Shown here: piece by piece, positions 1 through 7,495 of the stretch | How positions within the stretch are numbered: position 1 is the first letter of the stretch | Layout of the letters: each line of letters starts with the position of its first letter | Assembly: GCA_964412395.1 (NCBI GenBank) | Contig: CAYPOY010000051.1 | Location: 1-22,410 of the forward strand | Length of the DNA: 22,410 nucleotides | Reading direction: 5' to 3' | DNA from: CAYPOY01 sp964412395 | GTDB lineage: Bacteria; Chloroflexota; Anaerolineae; B4-G1 | The notes under the pieces: model-generated | What the model was told of the DNA's origin: nothing | Seen by the model: only the letters and a program-made list of their open reading frames with translations | Database searches by the model: none | Position numbers and translations under genes: made by a program

Positions 1-67
1 CGGAGGGTGAATTTTGGGGTTGATTTTCCGCCCCTGTTCTGCTTCGAAAACCCTGAACCGCCTTTCT

Positions 68-96
68 TTGTCTGGTAAGACAATGTGCGGTATAAT
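68..96 (+). promoter_or_regulatory. sigma70-type promoter of clpC
   Basis: TTGTCT (68-73) and a perfect TATAAT (91-96) are separated by 17 bases. Transcription would start near 103, giving a leader of about 135 bases that contains the inverted-repeat element at 113-212. No CIRCE (TTAGCACTC-N9-GAGTGCTAA) or CtsR-type heptad operator is visible near it. Confidence 0.8.
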
Positions 97-112
97 TCAC
101 CCGAGATGGATA

Positions 113-212
113 AGACTTCGGAAGTCTTCGGAATAGGTATTCCGAAACGGAATCGGTCGGAAATCGGCACGAGTTTTGCCAGTTCGAGGCACTTCTGAGA
201 CTTCCGAAGTCT
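113..212. repeat. 100-bp element bounded by 15-bp inverted repeats in the clpC leader
   Basis: The 15-mers at 113-127 (AGACTTCGGAAGTCT) and 198-212 (AGACTTCCGAAGTCT) are exact reverse complements of each other. Each is also a 7+1+7 inverted repeat by itself. The interior holds further TTCCGAAACGGAA- and GGTATTCC-like short inverted repeats. The whole element lies between the promoter and the ribosome binding site (AGGAGA, 221-226). It could be a small non-coding mobile or REP-like element, or a leader RNA that folds end to end. The sequence does not decide between these. Confidence 0.6.
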
Positions 213-236
213 AAATGCCGAGGAGAGTGTTAGGTT

Positions 237-2753
237 ATGATGAGATTGGATCGTTTCACCGAGCGCGCACAAGATGCGGCCCAACGGGCGGTCGAGATTA
301 TGACACGCTATGGGCATACGCAGGTTGACATCGAGCATATCCTGTTGGCGCTGCTAGAACAGCCGGAGGGTGTGATTCCACAGATTCTGGAACGGCTGGG
401 GGTGGACGCTGACTACGTGCAGCAACGCCTCGACGACGTGCTAAGAGCCAGCCCCAAGGCCGGCATCTACGGCGGCGGCGGCGTGGGACAGGTCTTCATC
501 ACCCCGCGTGTCAAGCGTGTGCTTGACCGGGCCAACGACGAAGCGAATCGGCTCAAGGATGATTACATCTCGACAGAGCATCTCTTCCTGGCCATCGCCA
601 GCGAGCGCAACACGCCTGTAGCCCGCATCATACGCGAAAGTGGCGTGACCAAAGAGCGCATTTACGACGCCATCAAAGAGGTTCGCGGTGGGCAACGCGT
701 GACCGACCGCAGGGCGGAGACACGCTACCGTATCCTGGAGAAGTTTAGCCGCGACCTGACGCTGATGGCCCGTGAGGGCAAATTGGACCCGGTCATCGGG
801 CGGGACGATGAAATTCTGCGCGTGATCCAGATTCTCAGCCGCCGCACAAAGAACAACCCGGTCATCATCGGCGAGGCGGGAGTGGGCAAGACTGCTATCA
901 TTGAGGGACTGGCACAGAAGATCGCCAGCGATGATGTGCCGGAGATCCTTAAGGGAAAACGGGTGATCCAACTCGACCTGGCCGCGATGGTCGCTGGCTC
1001 TCGCTTCCGAGGGGAATTCGAGGAACGGTTGAAGGGAGCCATCGAGGAGATTCAACGCGCCGAGGGTGAGATCATCCTCTTCATTGACGAACTGCACAAC
1101 GTCGTCGGCGCGGGATCCGGCATGGGGGCGCTTGATGCCTCCAGCATGATGAAGCCCGCCTTGGCCCGGGGCGAGTTGCAGTGCGTTGGCGCGACGACGC
1201 TGGACGAGTATCGCCAGTACATTGAGCGCGACAGTGCGCTGGAACGACGTTTTGCCCCTGTATTTGTTGAGGAGCCGACAGTCGAGGAGACGATCGAGAT
1301 GCTGCGCGGGTTGCGCGACCGATACGAGGCCCATCATAAGGTGAGCATCTCCGACGAATCCATCGTAGCTGCGGCGCGTCTTTCGCATCGCTACGTCACG
1401 GACCGGCACCTGCCCGATAAAGCGATTGATCTAATGGACGAGGCGGCAGCAAAACTACGCGTGGCGCTCTATACACTTCCTCCTGATTTGAAGGCGGTGC
1501 AGGTGGAACTCCAACGGCTCCAGACCGAGATTGACGCGGCTAGCGCAGTGGAAGACTACAAGCGGGCGGCCGAACTGAAGACGGAGCGCATCAACGTCCA
1601 GGCCAAATTCAATCTTCAGCGCGAGATGTGGCAGCGGGAACATCAACTTGACGAGACGATTGAGGAAGAGGACATTGCTGAGGTCGTGGCAAGCTGGACC
1701 GGCATTCCGGTCGCGCAGATGATGGAGACAGAGGCAGAGAAACTGTTACGCATGGAGGAGGCACTGTGCCAACGCATCATCGGGCAGGACGAAGCTGTGG
1801 CTGCCGTCTCCGACGCCATCCGCCGCGCCCGCTCAGGCCTCAAGGACCCGCACCGCCCCATCGGCAGTTTCATCTTTCTGGGCTCCTCTGGCGTGGGCAA
1901 GACCGAACTGGGTAAGGCACTGGCCGAGTTCCTATTTGGCGATGAGGATGCCCTGCTACGCATTGACATGAGCGAGTACCGGGAGTACCACACCGTCAGC
2001 CGCCTTTTCGGCGCGCCGCCCGGGTACATCGGCTACGAACAGGGCGGTCAATTGACCGAGGCCGTGCGCCGGCGACCCTACCGCGTGATTCTCTTCGACG
2101 AGATCGAGAAGGCTCACCCAGACGTGTGGAACGCGATGTTGCAGATCCTGGACGATGGCCGGCTGACCGACGGGCAAGGCCACATCGTGGACTTCCGAAA
2201 CACGGTCGTGGTTATGACCTCGAATGTGGGGACTGAGTATGCGCGCAAGGGCGGGACGCTCGGTTTCCTGCGAGCCGGCGAGAATGGCGGTGACGAGGAG
2301 GAGAGCCACCGCGAGATTGAGAAGTCGCTCAAGAAGACCTTCCGGCCCGAGTTCATCAACCGCGTAGATGAGATCATCATCTTCAACAACCTCACGGTTG
2401 AAGATGTGGAGCACATTGTAGACCTGCAGATGGGAGAGATCGCTGACCGGTTAGCGGAGCGGGAATTGGGAGTCGAACTGACGGACGCAGCCCGCAGGTG
2501 GCTGGCACGCGAAGGGTTTGACTCACAATTTGGTGCCCGGCCATTGCGCCGTGCTTTGCAACGGTACGTGGAAAGTCCCCTTAGTGTCAGGTTGCTGCAT
2601 GGCGATTTCGAGAGAGGCGACATGGTCGTCGTTGACGTGGAAGAGGAAGCGCTGACTTTCGAGCGGCGGCCAGGGCAGGGCGAAGCAGGTGAAGAAGTAG
2701 CGGCCGAGACCGTGCCGGAGGAACTGGTGGTCAGGCCAGTACCTTCGGGTTGA
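237..2753 (+). CDS. clpC: ClpC-type AAA+ unfoldase, ATP-binding subunit of Clp protease
   Basis: This is a Hsp100 unfoldase that threads substrates into ClpP in the cytoplasm. The 838 residues hold an N-terminal double Clp-N repeat (about 5-145), AAA-1 with Walker A GEAGVGKT (212-219) and Walker B LFIDELH (281-287), a short middle region with a UVR-like stretch (YKRAAELKTER, about 440-455), AAA-2 with Walker A GSSGVGKT (549-556) and Walker B ILFDEIEKAH (about 618-627), and a ClpB-type C-terminal small domain. The short middle domain argues against ClpB. The LGF tripeptide (675-677) matches the ClpP-docking loop of ClpA/ClpC. The start is ATG with AGGAGA 10 bases upstream; a second ATG follows directly (240). 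The gene appears monocistronic: the next gene is convergent. No clpP, mcsA, mcsB or ctsR is nearby, unlike the Firmicutes clpC operon. Confidence 0.95.
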   Translation: MMRLDRFTERAQDAAQRAVEIMTRYGHTQVDIEHILLALLEQPEGVIPQILERLGVDADYVQQRLDDVLRASPKAGIYGGGGVGQVFITPRVKRVLDRANDEANRLKDDYISTEHLFLAIASERNTPVARIIRESGVTKERIYDAIKEVRGGQRVTDRRAETRYRILEKFSRDLTLMAREGKLDPVIGRDDEILRVIQILSRRTKNNPVIIGEAGVGKTAIIEGLAQKIASDDVPEILKGKRVIQLDLAAMVAGSRFRGEFEERLKGAIEEIQRAEGEIILFIDELHNVVGAGSGMGALDASSMMKPALARGELQCVGATTLDEYRQYIERDSALERRFAPVFVEEPTVEETIEMLRGLRDRYEAHHKVSISDESIVAAARLSHRYVTDRHLPDKAIDLMDEAAAKLRVALYTLPPDLKAVQVELQRLQTEIDAASAVEDYKRAAELKTERINVQAKFNLQREMWQREHQLDETIEEEDIAEVVASWTGIPVAQMMETEAEKLLRMEEALCQRIIGQDEAVAAVSDAIRRARSGLKDPHRPIGSFIFLGSSGVGKTELGKALAEFLFGDEDALLRIDMSEYREYHTVSRLFGAPPGYIGYEQGGQLTEAVRRRPYRVILFDEIEKAHPDVWNAMLQILDDGRLTDGQGHIVDFRNTVVVMTSNVGTEYARKGGTLGFLRAGENGGDEEESHREIEKSLKKTFRPEFINRVDEIIIFNNLTVEDVEHIVDLQMGEIADRLAERELGVELTDAARRWLAREGFDSQFGARPLRRALQRYVESPLSVRLLHGDFERGDMVVVDVEEEALTFERRPGQGEAGEEVAAETVPEELVVRPVPSG

Positions 2754-2760
2754 ATGGTAC

Positions 2761-2820
2761 ACTGGTAAATTGGGAATTGGCACATTGGCAAATCACCAAT
2801 CTACCAATTTGCCAACCTAC
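2761..2820. repeat. 8-bp degenerate tandem repeats with a hairpin, convergent clpC/degV terminator region
   Basis: Octamers related to TACCAATT repeat with period 8 in the right half, and the complementary orientation (GGTAAATT, GGCACATT) repeats in the left half. The two orientations form a perfect 9-bp stem, TTGGCAAAT (2785-2793) with ATTTGCCAA (2807-2815), around a 13-base loop. It lies between the stop of clpC and the stop of the convergent degV gene, so it may terminate both. No clean T-tract follows the stem. Confidence 0.55.
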
Positions 2821-2835
2821 TACCATACCAACCAG

Positions 2836-3687
2836 CTATATAGAAAAGAAGTTCACACCCACGGTCCCCGGCCCAGAGTGGACAGCGAGTGCAGGGGAGA
2901 GATCGGTCACAATTGTCTCTACACAGTCAAAGCGGGCCGTGACCAGCGGCCGCAACCTCTCCAAATGCTCCAGCGCTGCCACATGGGTAAACGCGATCTT
3001 GATGCGCGCTCCTTCTCCAACATGCTGCTGCATCAACTCGACCATCCGATGATAGGCCTTGCGCCGGCTGCGGGCCGTGCCCAGTGCCACGATGATCCCA
3101 TCCTGCATCCCAATCAGTGGCTTGATGTTGAGGAGCGAGGCAACCAGGTGCTTGGCCTTGCCAATGCGACCGCCCAGGTAGAGATAGCGCAGCGTGTCGG
3201 CCGTCTGGATCATCATGCCCTTCTGGGCCACCTCGCGGGCTCGATGGATGACTTCATCGAAGCTAAGGCCCGCCAGTGCGGTCCGGGCTGACTCGACGGC
3301 GGCCCATCCCTGCACCATCCCCACTTGCAGCGTGTCCACCACTTCTACCTGAACCTCGGGAGCCTGTCCTCTGAACATATCCACGGCGGCCAGACACGAC
3401 TGGTAAGCGCCGCTCCCTTTTGAGGTCATGGCGAGTACGACGATCTCCTTCATCCGTTCTGCGAGATGCCTCAGACCCATCAGGTAGTCACCGGGGCTGG
3501 GATTAGAGGTCGTGGGCAACCTGCTCGCCCCTTTCAACCACTCCGCGAACTCCCCTGGTTTGACATCCATCATGTCGCGCAGCGTCTCCAGCCCGCGATG
3601 GATGTAATACGGCACAATCTCTATGCCCAACCTTCCAGCCAACTCCCCGGGGATACTGGCCGTTGTATCTGTGAGAATACCAACCAT
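2836..3687 (-). CDS. DegV family fatty-acid-binding protein
   Basis: The 283-residue protein has the size and layout of DegV proteins, which hold a fatty acid between two EDD-fold domains; some act as FakB, presenting fatty acids to the kinase FakA. The N-terminus GILTDTTASIP matches the family's VTDSTADLP motif. The TTSNPSPGDY stretch (59-68) matches the conserved TSQPSP lipid-carboxylate loop. The C-terminus HSGPGTVGVNFF (about 270-281) matches the conserved HxGPGxxG end. No fakA is in the window, so the partner is unknown. The ATG start has AAGGA about 11 bases upstream. It has its own strong promoter (3748-3776), and the leader contains a 7-bp repeat array. Confidence 0.9.
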   Translation of the reverse strand: MVGILTDTTASIPGELAGRLGIEIVPYYIHRGLETLRDMMDVKPGEFAEWLKGASRLPTTSNPSPGDYLMGLRHLAERMKEIVVLAMTSKGSGAYQSCLAAVDMFRGQAPEVQVEVVDTLQVGMVQGWAAVESARTALAGLSFDEVIHRAREVAQKGMMIQTADTLRYLYLGGRIGKAKHLVASLLNIKPLIGMQDGIIVALGTARSRRKAYHRMVELMQQHVGEGARIKIAFTHVAALEHLERLRPLVTARFDCVETIVTDLSPALAVHSGPGTVGVNFFSI

Positions 3688-3700
3688 TTAGAAATCTGTC

Positions 3701-3735
3701 CTTTCTCCAATCTCTACTCTCTAATCTCCACCCTC
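3701..3735. repeat. heptamer tandem array (5 units) in the degV leader
   Basis: Five consecutive 7-bp units of the CAATCTC / TAATCTC family occupy 35 bp on the + strand. They lie between the degV transcription start (about 3741) and its ATG (3687), so the array is transcribed as part of the leader, as GAGATTG-like units. The same family appears at 6392-6440 and 16939-16987. Confidence 0.7.
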
Positions 3736-3747
3736 TAAAGTGCTCCC

Positions 3748-3776
3748 ATTATAAACCAATCATCGTGCAACGTCAA
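3748..3776 (-). promoter_or_regulatory. sigma70-type promoter of degV
   Basis: On the minus strand TTGACG (3776-3771) and TATAAT (3753-3748) are separated by exactly 17 bases. The predicted start near 3741 gives a leader of about 53 bases. Confidence 0.8.
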
Positions 3777-3785
3777 TAGGTCAAC

Positions 3786-3901
3786 GGTAACTACTCAGGC
3801 TGATGGGCGAAGGTCTCCCGACCGAGCCCTTTACGCCTCGGTCAGAGACCTTCGGCGAACGAGGACGAAACGTCAAACCTGCGGGAGGGTGGGTAGTTAC
3901 G
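3786..3901. repeat. nested inverted-repeat element (family with GGTCTCCCGACCGAG core)
   Basis: The core hairpin pairs 3808-3826 (CGAAGGTCTCCCGACCGAG) with 3837-3855 (reverse complement CCGAAGGTCTCTGACCGAG) around a 10-base loop. The outer ends GTAACTAC (3787-3794) and GTAGTTAC (3893-3900) are also inverted. It lies directly after the stop codon of the glycosyltransferase-like gene and before the degV promoter, so it may end the upstream operon. Related copies are at 8953-8996 (hairpin) and 16151-16175 (single arm inside lctP). Confidence 0.65.
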
Positions 3902-3902
3902 G

Positions 3903-5219
3903 TCAACGAAGCAAATGGTGTAGCAGTTGAACGTACTGGAGATGCCAGGGCTGGCCGTTGAAAGTGGGATACATCCACAACACACCCCAGAGGTGCATCA
4001 GCACGCTGACGATGATGAGTGCCTTGCCCCACCAGCGCAACTTGCCTCCTGTCCCCAGCGCCACCAGCAGCACCCCTAGCGGCATCCAATCCAGCGCGAA
4101 GCGATAGCCGAACTGGTAGGAGCCGGTGTTGAAGTAAAGCAGCGAAGGTAACTGCACGAGCGCGATGGAAAACCACAGCCCCAGGCGCAGACCCCTCTCC
4201 CATACTCCCCCCCCCAAGGTTGGGGGAGGGCTGGGGTGGAAGCTGGAGGAGAGGGCCCGGGGAAGGGAAAGGGTTGGCAGTGCCAGCAACAGCACCGGGC
4301 AGGTGAGCAGTAATCCCATCCCCCACGGGTCGGGCTCAATACGGAGAGGAGCCAGCGAAATGAGCGGGGGCCGCACGAGCAACGTGTACAGGTTTTCCGG
4401 CAGGAAGTGGAGGCCAAATTGCCCCCAGGTCATCTGGCGCTCTAACAGCGAGCCGGGGCTGTTCATCCAGCGGTAACCGAACTCCAGGGGGCTGCCAAAG
4501 CGCGCCCAGTTGTAGGCAGCCTGTCCCAGCAGCGCCGGTGCCACCCCCAGAGCAAGCAAGAGCAGAAAGCGCGCAGCTTCCCGAAAGCTCCGAACCTTCC
4601 GGATGCCTGGCACCAGGCTAAAGGGGAAAGCCAACAGCACGGGAGCGCGGGTCAGGAAGCCCAGTCCCAGCCACAGCCCTGCCAGCAAGGGCCGGTTCCC
4701 TCCCAGCACCTCCAGCGCGTAGAGGCACAGGCAGGTGACGGCCGCCACGTGGGCTATGTACCAGACAGACCCCAACACTGCACAATACCACAGCGGCGTC
4801 CCCAACCCCAGCAGCAGGCATAGCCAAACCCCAAAACCTAAATCCCGAAACCTAAAGCGAGCTAGCACGACGTAGAAAAGCGAAACGTTGAGGGCACCCA
4901 GGGCGACGCTGAAGGCGATGTCAGAGACAGCCAGCCCACGGACCGCCACCAGCGGCAGCATGAGCAGCGCAGGGAGCGGCGGGAATGAGACGTACCAATG
5001 ACCTCCGAATGGCGTCAGGTCGTAGGATGGATCCGGGACATGAAGCAAGTCAAGGTGGCCATGGAGGAATGATTCCGCCAGGTAGACGAAGTGCGGGGCC
5101 AGCGAGTGGCGGTTCAGCGAGACGCCAGCAGTGAGGCCGTAGATGGCAAGGAAGACGACGAACAAACGCAGAGGAACGGAGCGCCCTGGGCGACGAAGCA
5201 ATGCCGTCATTAGCCTCAT
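3903..5219 (-). CDS. polytopic membrane protein, glycosyltransferase (GT39/GT87-like)
   Basis: A 438-residue protein with about ten hydrophobic helices. Its N-terminal layout (helix 1, then an extracytoplasmic loop with HFVYLAESFLHGHLDLL and a FPPLPALLMLP stretch) resembles membrane GT-C glycosyltransferases, which use polyprenyl-phosphate sugars on the outer face. I cannot name the sugar or acceptor. Last gene of a four-gene minus-strand operon, 13 bases after the zinc-ribbon gene, which suggests co-expression with the GT39-like protein upstream. The first ATG (5219) has a weak ribosome site; the ATG at 5210 is an alternative with GAGG close by. Residues about 322-343 (HPSPPPTLGGGVWERG) are encoded by a C/G-rich inverted repeat with a run of nine G on the coding strand and look like an insertion in a loop. 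Confidence 0.75.
   Translation of the reverse strand: MRLMTALLRRPGRSVPLRLFVVFLAIYGLTAGVSLNRHSLAPHFVYLAESFLHGHLDLLHVPDPSYDLTPFGGHWYVSFPPLPALLMLPLVAVRGLAVSDIAFSVALGALNVSLFYVVLARFRFRDLGFGVWLCLLLGLGTPLWYCAVLGSVWYIAHVAAVTCLCLYALEVLGGNRPLLAGLWLGLGFLTRAPVLLAFPFSLVPGIRKVRSFREAARFLLLLALGVAPALLGQAAYNWARFGSPLEFGYRWMNSPGSLLERQMTWGQFGLHFLPENLYTLLVRPPLISLAPLRIEPDPWGMGLLLTCPVLLLALPTLSLPRALSSSFHPSPPPTLGGGVWERGLRLGLWFSIALVQLPSLLYFNTGSYQFGYRFALDWMPLGVLLVALGTGGKLRWWGKALIIVSVLMHLWGVLWMYPTFNGQPWHLQYVQLLHHLLR
4193..4255. repeat. C/G-rich nested inverted repeat translated inside the glycosyltransferase gene
   Basis: The outer arms CCCTCTCC (4193-4200) and GGAGAGGG (4248-4255) enclose the inner pair CCCCCAA / TTGGGGG (about 4211-4226). 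A homopolymer of nine C lies at 4207-4215 on the + strand, read as nine G in the gene. The element is 63 bp, a multiple of three, and keeps the frame open. It encodes a Pro/Gly-rich stretch unlike the flanking hydrophobic sequence. Confidence 0.6.
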
Positions 5220-5232
5220 CCGTAAAGATACA

Positions 5233-5796
5233 CTAGGGAGTTGGAGGACTGAGCGTCGTAATCGCCAGCGCGATGAGTGCCGCGGCGATGACGAGGGCGA
5301 CGATAGCGATGGTCACACCGACGATGACGCGCTGCTGCCGGTCACGTTCGGCCCGCGCCCGCGCCAGGTCCTCTCGGCGGCGTGCCTCAGTAGCCCACAT
5401 CTCTGCCAGCCGGGCTTGTGACGCCACTTCCTCCTGGAGCTTGATCGCTGGCGCTTCCTCACGCACCTGGCGCAGCCAGTCGGCCCGCTCCCCCGTCACA
5501 CGGGCAAACAGCGACTCCAGTATCTCCAGTTCCTGCCCGCACACCAGGCATTTGCGTGCGATGGACGGATTTGGAGCGCCGCAAGCCGGACACTCACGCA
5601 CCAGGTCAGCGCCACAGGAGGGGCAATGGCGGGCATCCGGCTCGTGAGGCGCTCCGCAGACAGGGCACGCCCGATCAAGCGGGACGTAGGCGGTGTGGCA
5701 GTAGTCACAGACGAGTCTGCCATCGGGACTGGGGGTGAAGGAGGAACTGCCGCAGCCCGGACATTCCAGTCGCGCAGAGTGTAAATCATCTTCCAT
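5233..5796 (-). CDS. zinc-ribbon protein with coiled coil and C-terminal membrane anchor
   Basis: Three CxxC zinc-ribbon pairs can be seen near the N-terminus (CPGCG with CDYC; CPVCG with CPSCG; CPACG with CLVCG). A charged helical region follows, rich in Ala/Arg/Glu (about 95-155, likely coiled coil), then a single C-terminal hydrophobic helix (about 158-180), so the ribbons would face the cytoplasm if tail-anchored. The function is not known; such double-zinc-ribbon proteins are common unclassified membrane proteins in Chloroflexota. ATG at 5796 is preferred because GAGGTG lies 6 bases upstream. A GTG at 5805 overlaps the upstream stop (GTGA) and is an alternative. It sits between two glycosyltransferase-like genes and is probably translationally coupled to the upstream one. 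Confidence 0.8.
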   Translation of the reverse strand: MEDDLHSARLECPGCGSSSFTPSPDGRLVCDYCHTAYVPLDRACPVCGAPHEPDARHCPSCGADLVRECPACGAPNPSIARKCLVCGQELEILESLFARVTGERADWLRQVREEAPAIKLQEEVASQARLAEMWATEARRREDLARARAERDRQQRVIVGVTIAIVALVIAAALIALAITTLSPPTP

Positions 5797-5801
5797 CTCA
5801 C

Positions 5802-7454
5802 TCACCTCACCGAGGATGAAGCATGGGCCAGGCCGTCTGCACTATCTGATAACCCAGAAGAGCCAGCCAACCTGCGGCGGGGCCACAAAATGTGGTAGTA
5901 GAAACCGTTCATGCACAGGTGCTCCACCGGCTGGTAATTCTGCCCAATGGCGTCCAGCACTGGTTGGGGATAGAACTGGGCGCGGAAGATGACCACGCCA
6001 AACTCCTGCCGGCTGATGCGCTCAATGATCTCCGTTGTGTCCAGCAGACCGTTGTGGTAGAGATTGAGGAGTTGGGTCGGGTTGGTCACCACTGGCTCGC
6101 CGGTAAGCAGACTGAACATAGCCTCCTCACTGAACGCAGGGCCATCGGCGGTGCGGACGTAATTGAGGATCTCTTCGCCCGCTGTGTAATCATCGGCCGT
6201 AAGCAGGTGGCCCAGTTGCGTGTAGCCCATCGCGTCATGGTACTGGAATGTGACGCAATCACCCTCGATCAGCGCGTCAGCCACGCCGAGTGCGCGAGCC
6301 AGTGAGCCGAAGACTGGGCCGGAGGTGGGCATATGAAGCATACGCGGGGCCTGCAGCAGGTAGAGCAAAGGGATGAGGACTGCCAGAAGCGTGCGAGTTG
6401 CGGATTGCGAATTGCGAATTGCAAGCTGCGATCTGCAATCTACATTCCGTAGGCGGCCCAACGCCAGACCGGAGGTGAGGCAGGCAGCGGCGACGGCAGT
6501 GGTGAAGTAGCCAAATCCCGCGCCCCATTTGCCGCTCAGCGCACCAGCCCCTAGCGAGAAGAAAAACCACAACGAATAGGCCGAAAGCCGATCCCAGAAC
6601 AATTCGTAGGTCAGGTACCCCGCTGCCAGCAGGATAAAGACAGTATGCAGGCGGAACCATTGCCCAAAGAGGAAAACCGTCTGGCGATAGTCAAACTCGT
6701 TGACGTTGGCCTGAATGATATTGATCCACCATTGGCCCTCGGTCACGACGTTCAGCAGCCAAAAGATAGCACCGGCGACAGCGGCCAACAGCACACCCGC
6801 GGCGATGGCCTTCTTGACATCGCGCAGGAAGACGTAGGAGAGAAGCGCGGCGACGGTGAACACGGCCATCTGCTTCGTGTACCCGGCGCAGAGAAGCATC
6901 AGCAGACCCAGGATGAGGTTGCGCCTGCCGTGCCGGGGGTGCTCAAACTCGGCGATGAAAGCAACAGCCAACGTCTCGAACATCACCATCGTCATATGCA
7001 TCCGGCACAGCGGCCCCACCTGATAGACGTAGTTAGAAGCGAGAAAGGCCAGTCCAGAGATGAGAGGAATGAACCAGCCGCCAACTTTGCGCTGCACGAT
7101 GGCGAAGATGACTCCCCCGGTGATGAGCGTAGCGGTAAAGGAGACCAGCCTTCCGGCAAGTACTTGCGGCCCAAGGACCGGAAGCAGCGGGACGATGAGC
7201 ATGTGGAAGAGCGGCGGGTAGTTGGAGGCATAGAACGGATAGGCGGCACTGTCCCGATAGGGCCACTCCCCTCGGCTGTACAAGATGGCGTCATACAGTT
7301 CGAAGCCCTCACCTTGATCGTAGTCGAAGGGCCAGCGGAAGAGGTCCACCGCGTAGACAACGTATACGATCAGGTAGCCAACATAGACCAGGACGGCGAG
7401 GAGAGTCAGAACGATACCGAGGTCCCTGAAAATACGCGACAAGGTTGGGGTCAT
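5802..7454 (-). CDS. GT39-like membrane glycosyltransferase
   Basis: A 550-residue polytopic protein with about ten membrane helices. After helix 1 comes an acidic loop FDYDQGEGFELYDAILYSRG and then YASNYPPLFHML, the pattern of the first extracytoplasmic loop of ArnT/PMT-type GT-C enzymes, where an acidic residue acts in catalysis. Such enzymes move a sugar from a polyprenyl-phosphate donor to a lipid or protein acceptor; the substrate here is unknown. The frame is open back to 7598, but ATG at 7454 (MTPTLSRIF) is chosen because the upstream residues look non-coding and overlap the preceding gene. No clear ribosome site is seen. It ends 5 bases before the zinc-ribbon ATG. Residues about 339-355 (CRSQLAIRNSQSATR) are encoded by a 7-bp tandem array and look like a loop insertion. 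Confidence 0.8.
   Translation of the reverse strand: MTPTLSRIFRDLGIVLTLLAVLVYVGYLIVYVVYAVDLFRWPFDYDQGEGFELYDAILYSRGEWPYRDSAAYPFYASNYPPLFHMLIVPLLPVLGPQVLAGRLVSFTATLITGGVIFAIVQRKVGGWFIPLISGLAFLASNYVYQVGPLCRMHMTMVMFETLAVAFIAEFEHPRHGRRNLILGLLMLLCAGYTKQMAVFTVAALLSYVFLRDVKKAIAAGVLLAAVAGAIFWLLNVVTEGQWWINIIQANVNEFDYRQTVFLFGQWFRLHTVFILLAAGYLTYELFWDRLSAYSLWFFFSLGAGALSGKWGAGFGYFTTAVAAACLTSGLALGRLRNVDCRSQLAIRNSQSATRTLLAVLIPLLYLLQAPRMLHMPTSGPVFGSLARALGVADALIEGDCVTFQYHDAMGYTQLGHLLTADDYTAGEEILNYVRTADGPAFSEEAMFSLLTGEPVVTNPTQLLNLYHNGLLDTTEIIERISRQEFGVVIFRAQFYPQPVLDAIGQNYQPVEHLCMNGFYYHILWPRRRLAGSSGLSDSADGLAHASSSVR
6392..6440. repeat. heptamer tandem array (7 units) inside the GT39-like gene
   Basis: Seven consecutive 7-bp units of the CAATTCG / CAATCCG type fill exactly 49 bp when read on the minus strand (the coding strand of the host gene). 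It is translated through and joins two hydrophobic segments. The unit and total length match the array at 16939-16987. Confidence 0.75.
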
Positions 7455-7495
7455 AGCGACTTTGTTTGGTTGAATGGTTGTGAAGAATCCGCTGT

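Noticed and set aside
1..67. Coding sequence at the left edge
   Set aside because: No open frame with protein-like content is visible; the stretch appears to be intergenic sequence before the clpC promoter.
113..127. Heat-shock operator (CIRCE or CtsR) before clpC
   Set aside because: The 15-mer does not match TTAGCACTC-N9-GAGTGCTAA or the GGTCAAA heptad pattern.
441..1409. Long antisense open frame within clpC
   Set aside because: It lies entirely opposite strongly conserved AAA+ coding sequence and its translation shows no family motif; it is a GC-rich shadow.
3781..4326. Minus-strand frame overlapping the end of the glycosyltransferase
   Set aside because: Composed of shadow sequence plus repeat-derived residues (SVGRPSPIS); no start site or family similarity.
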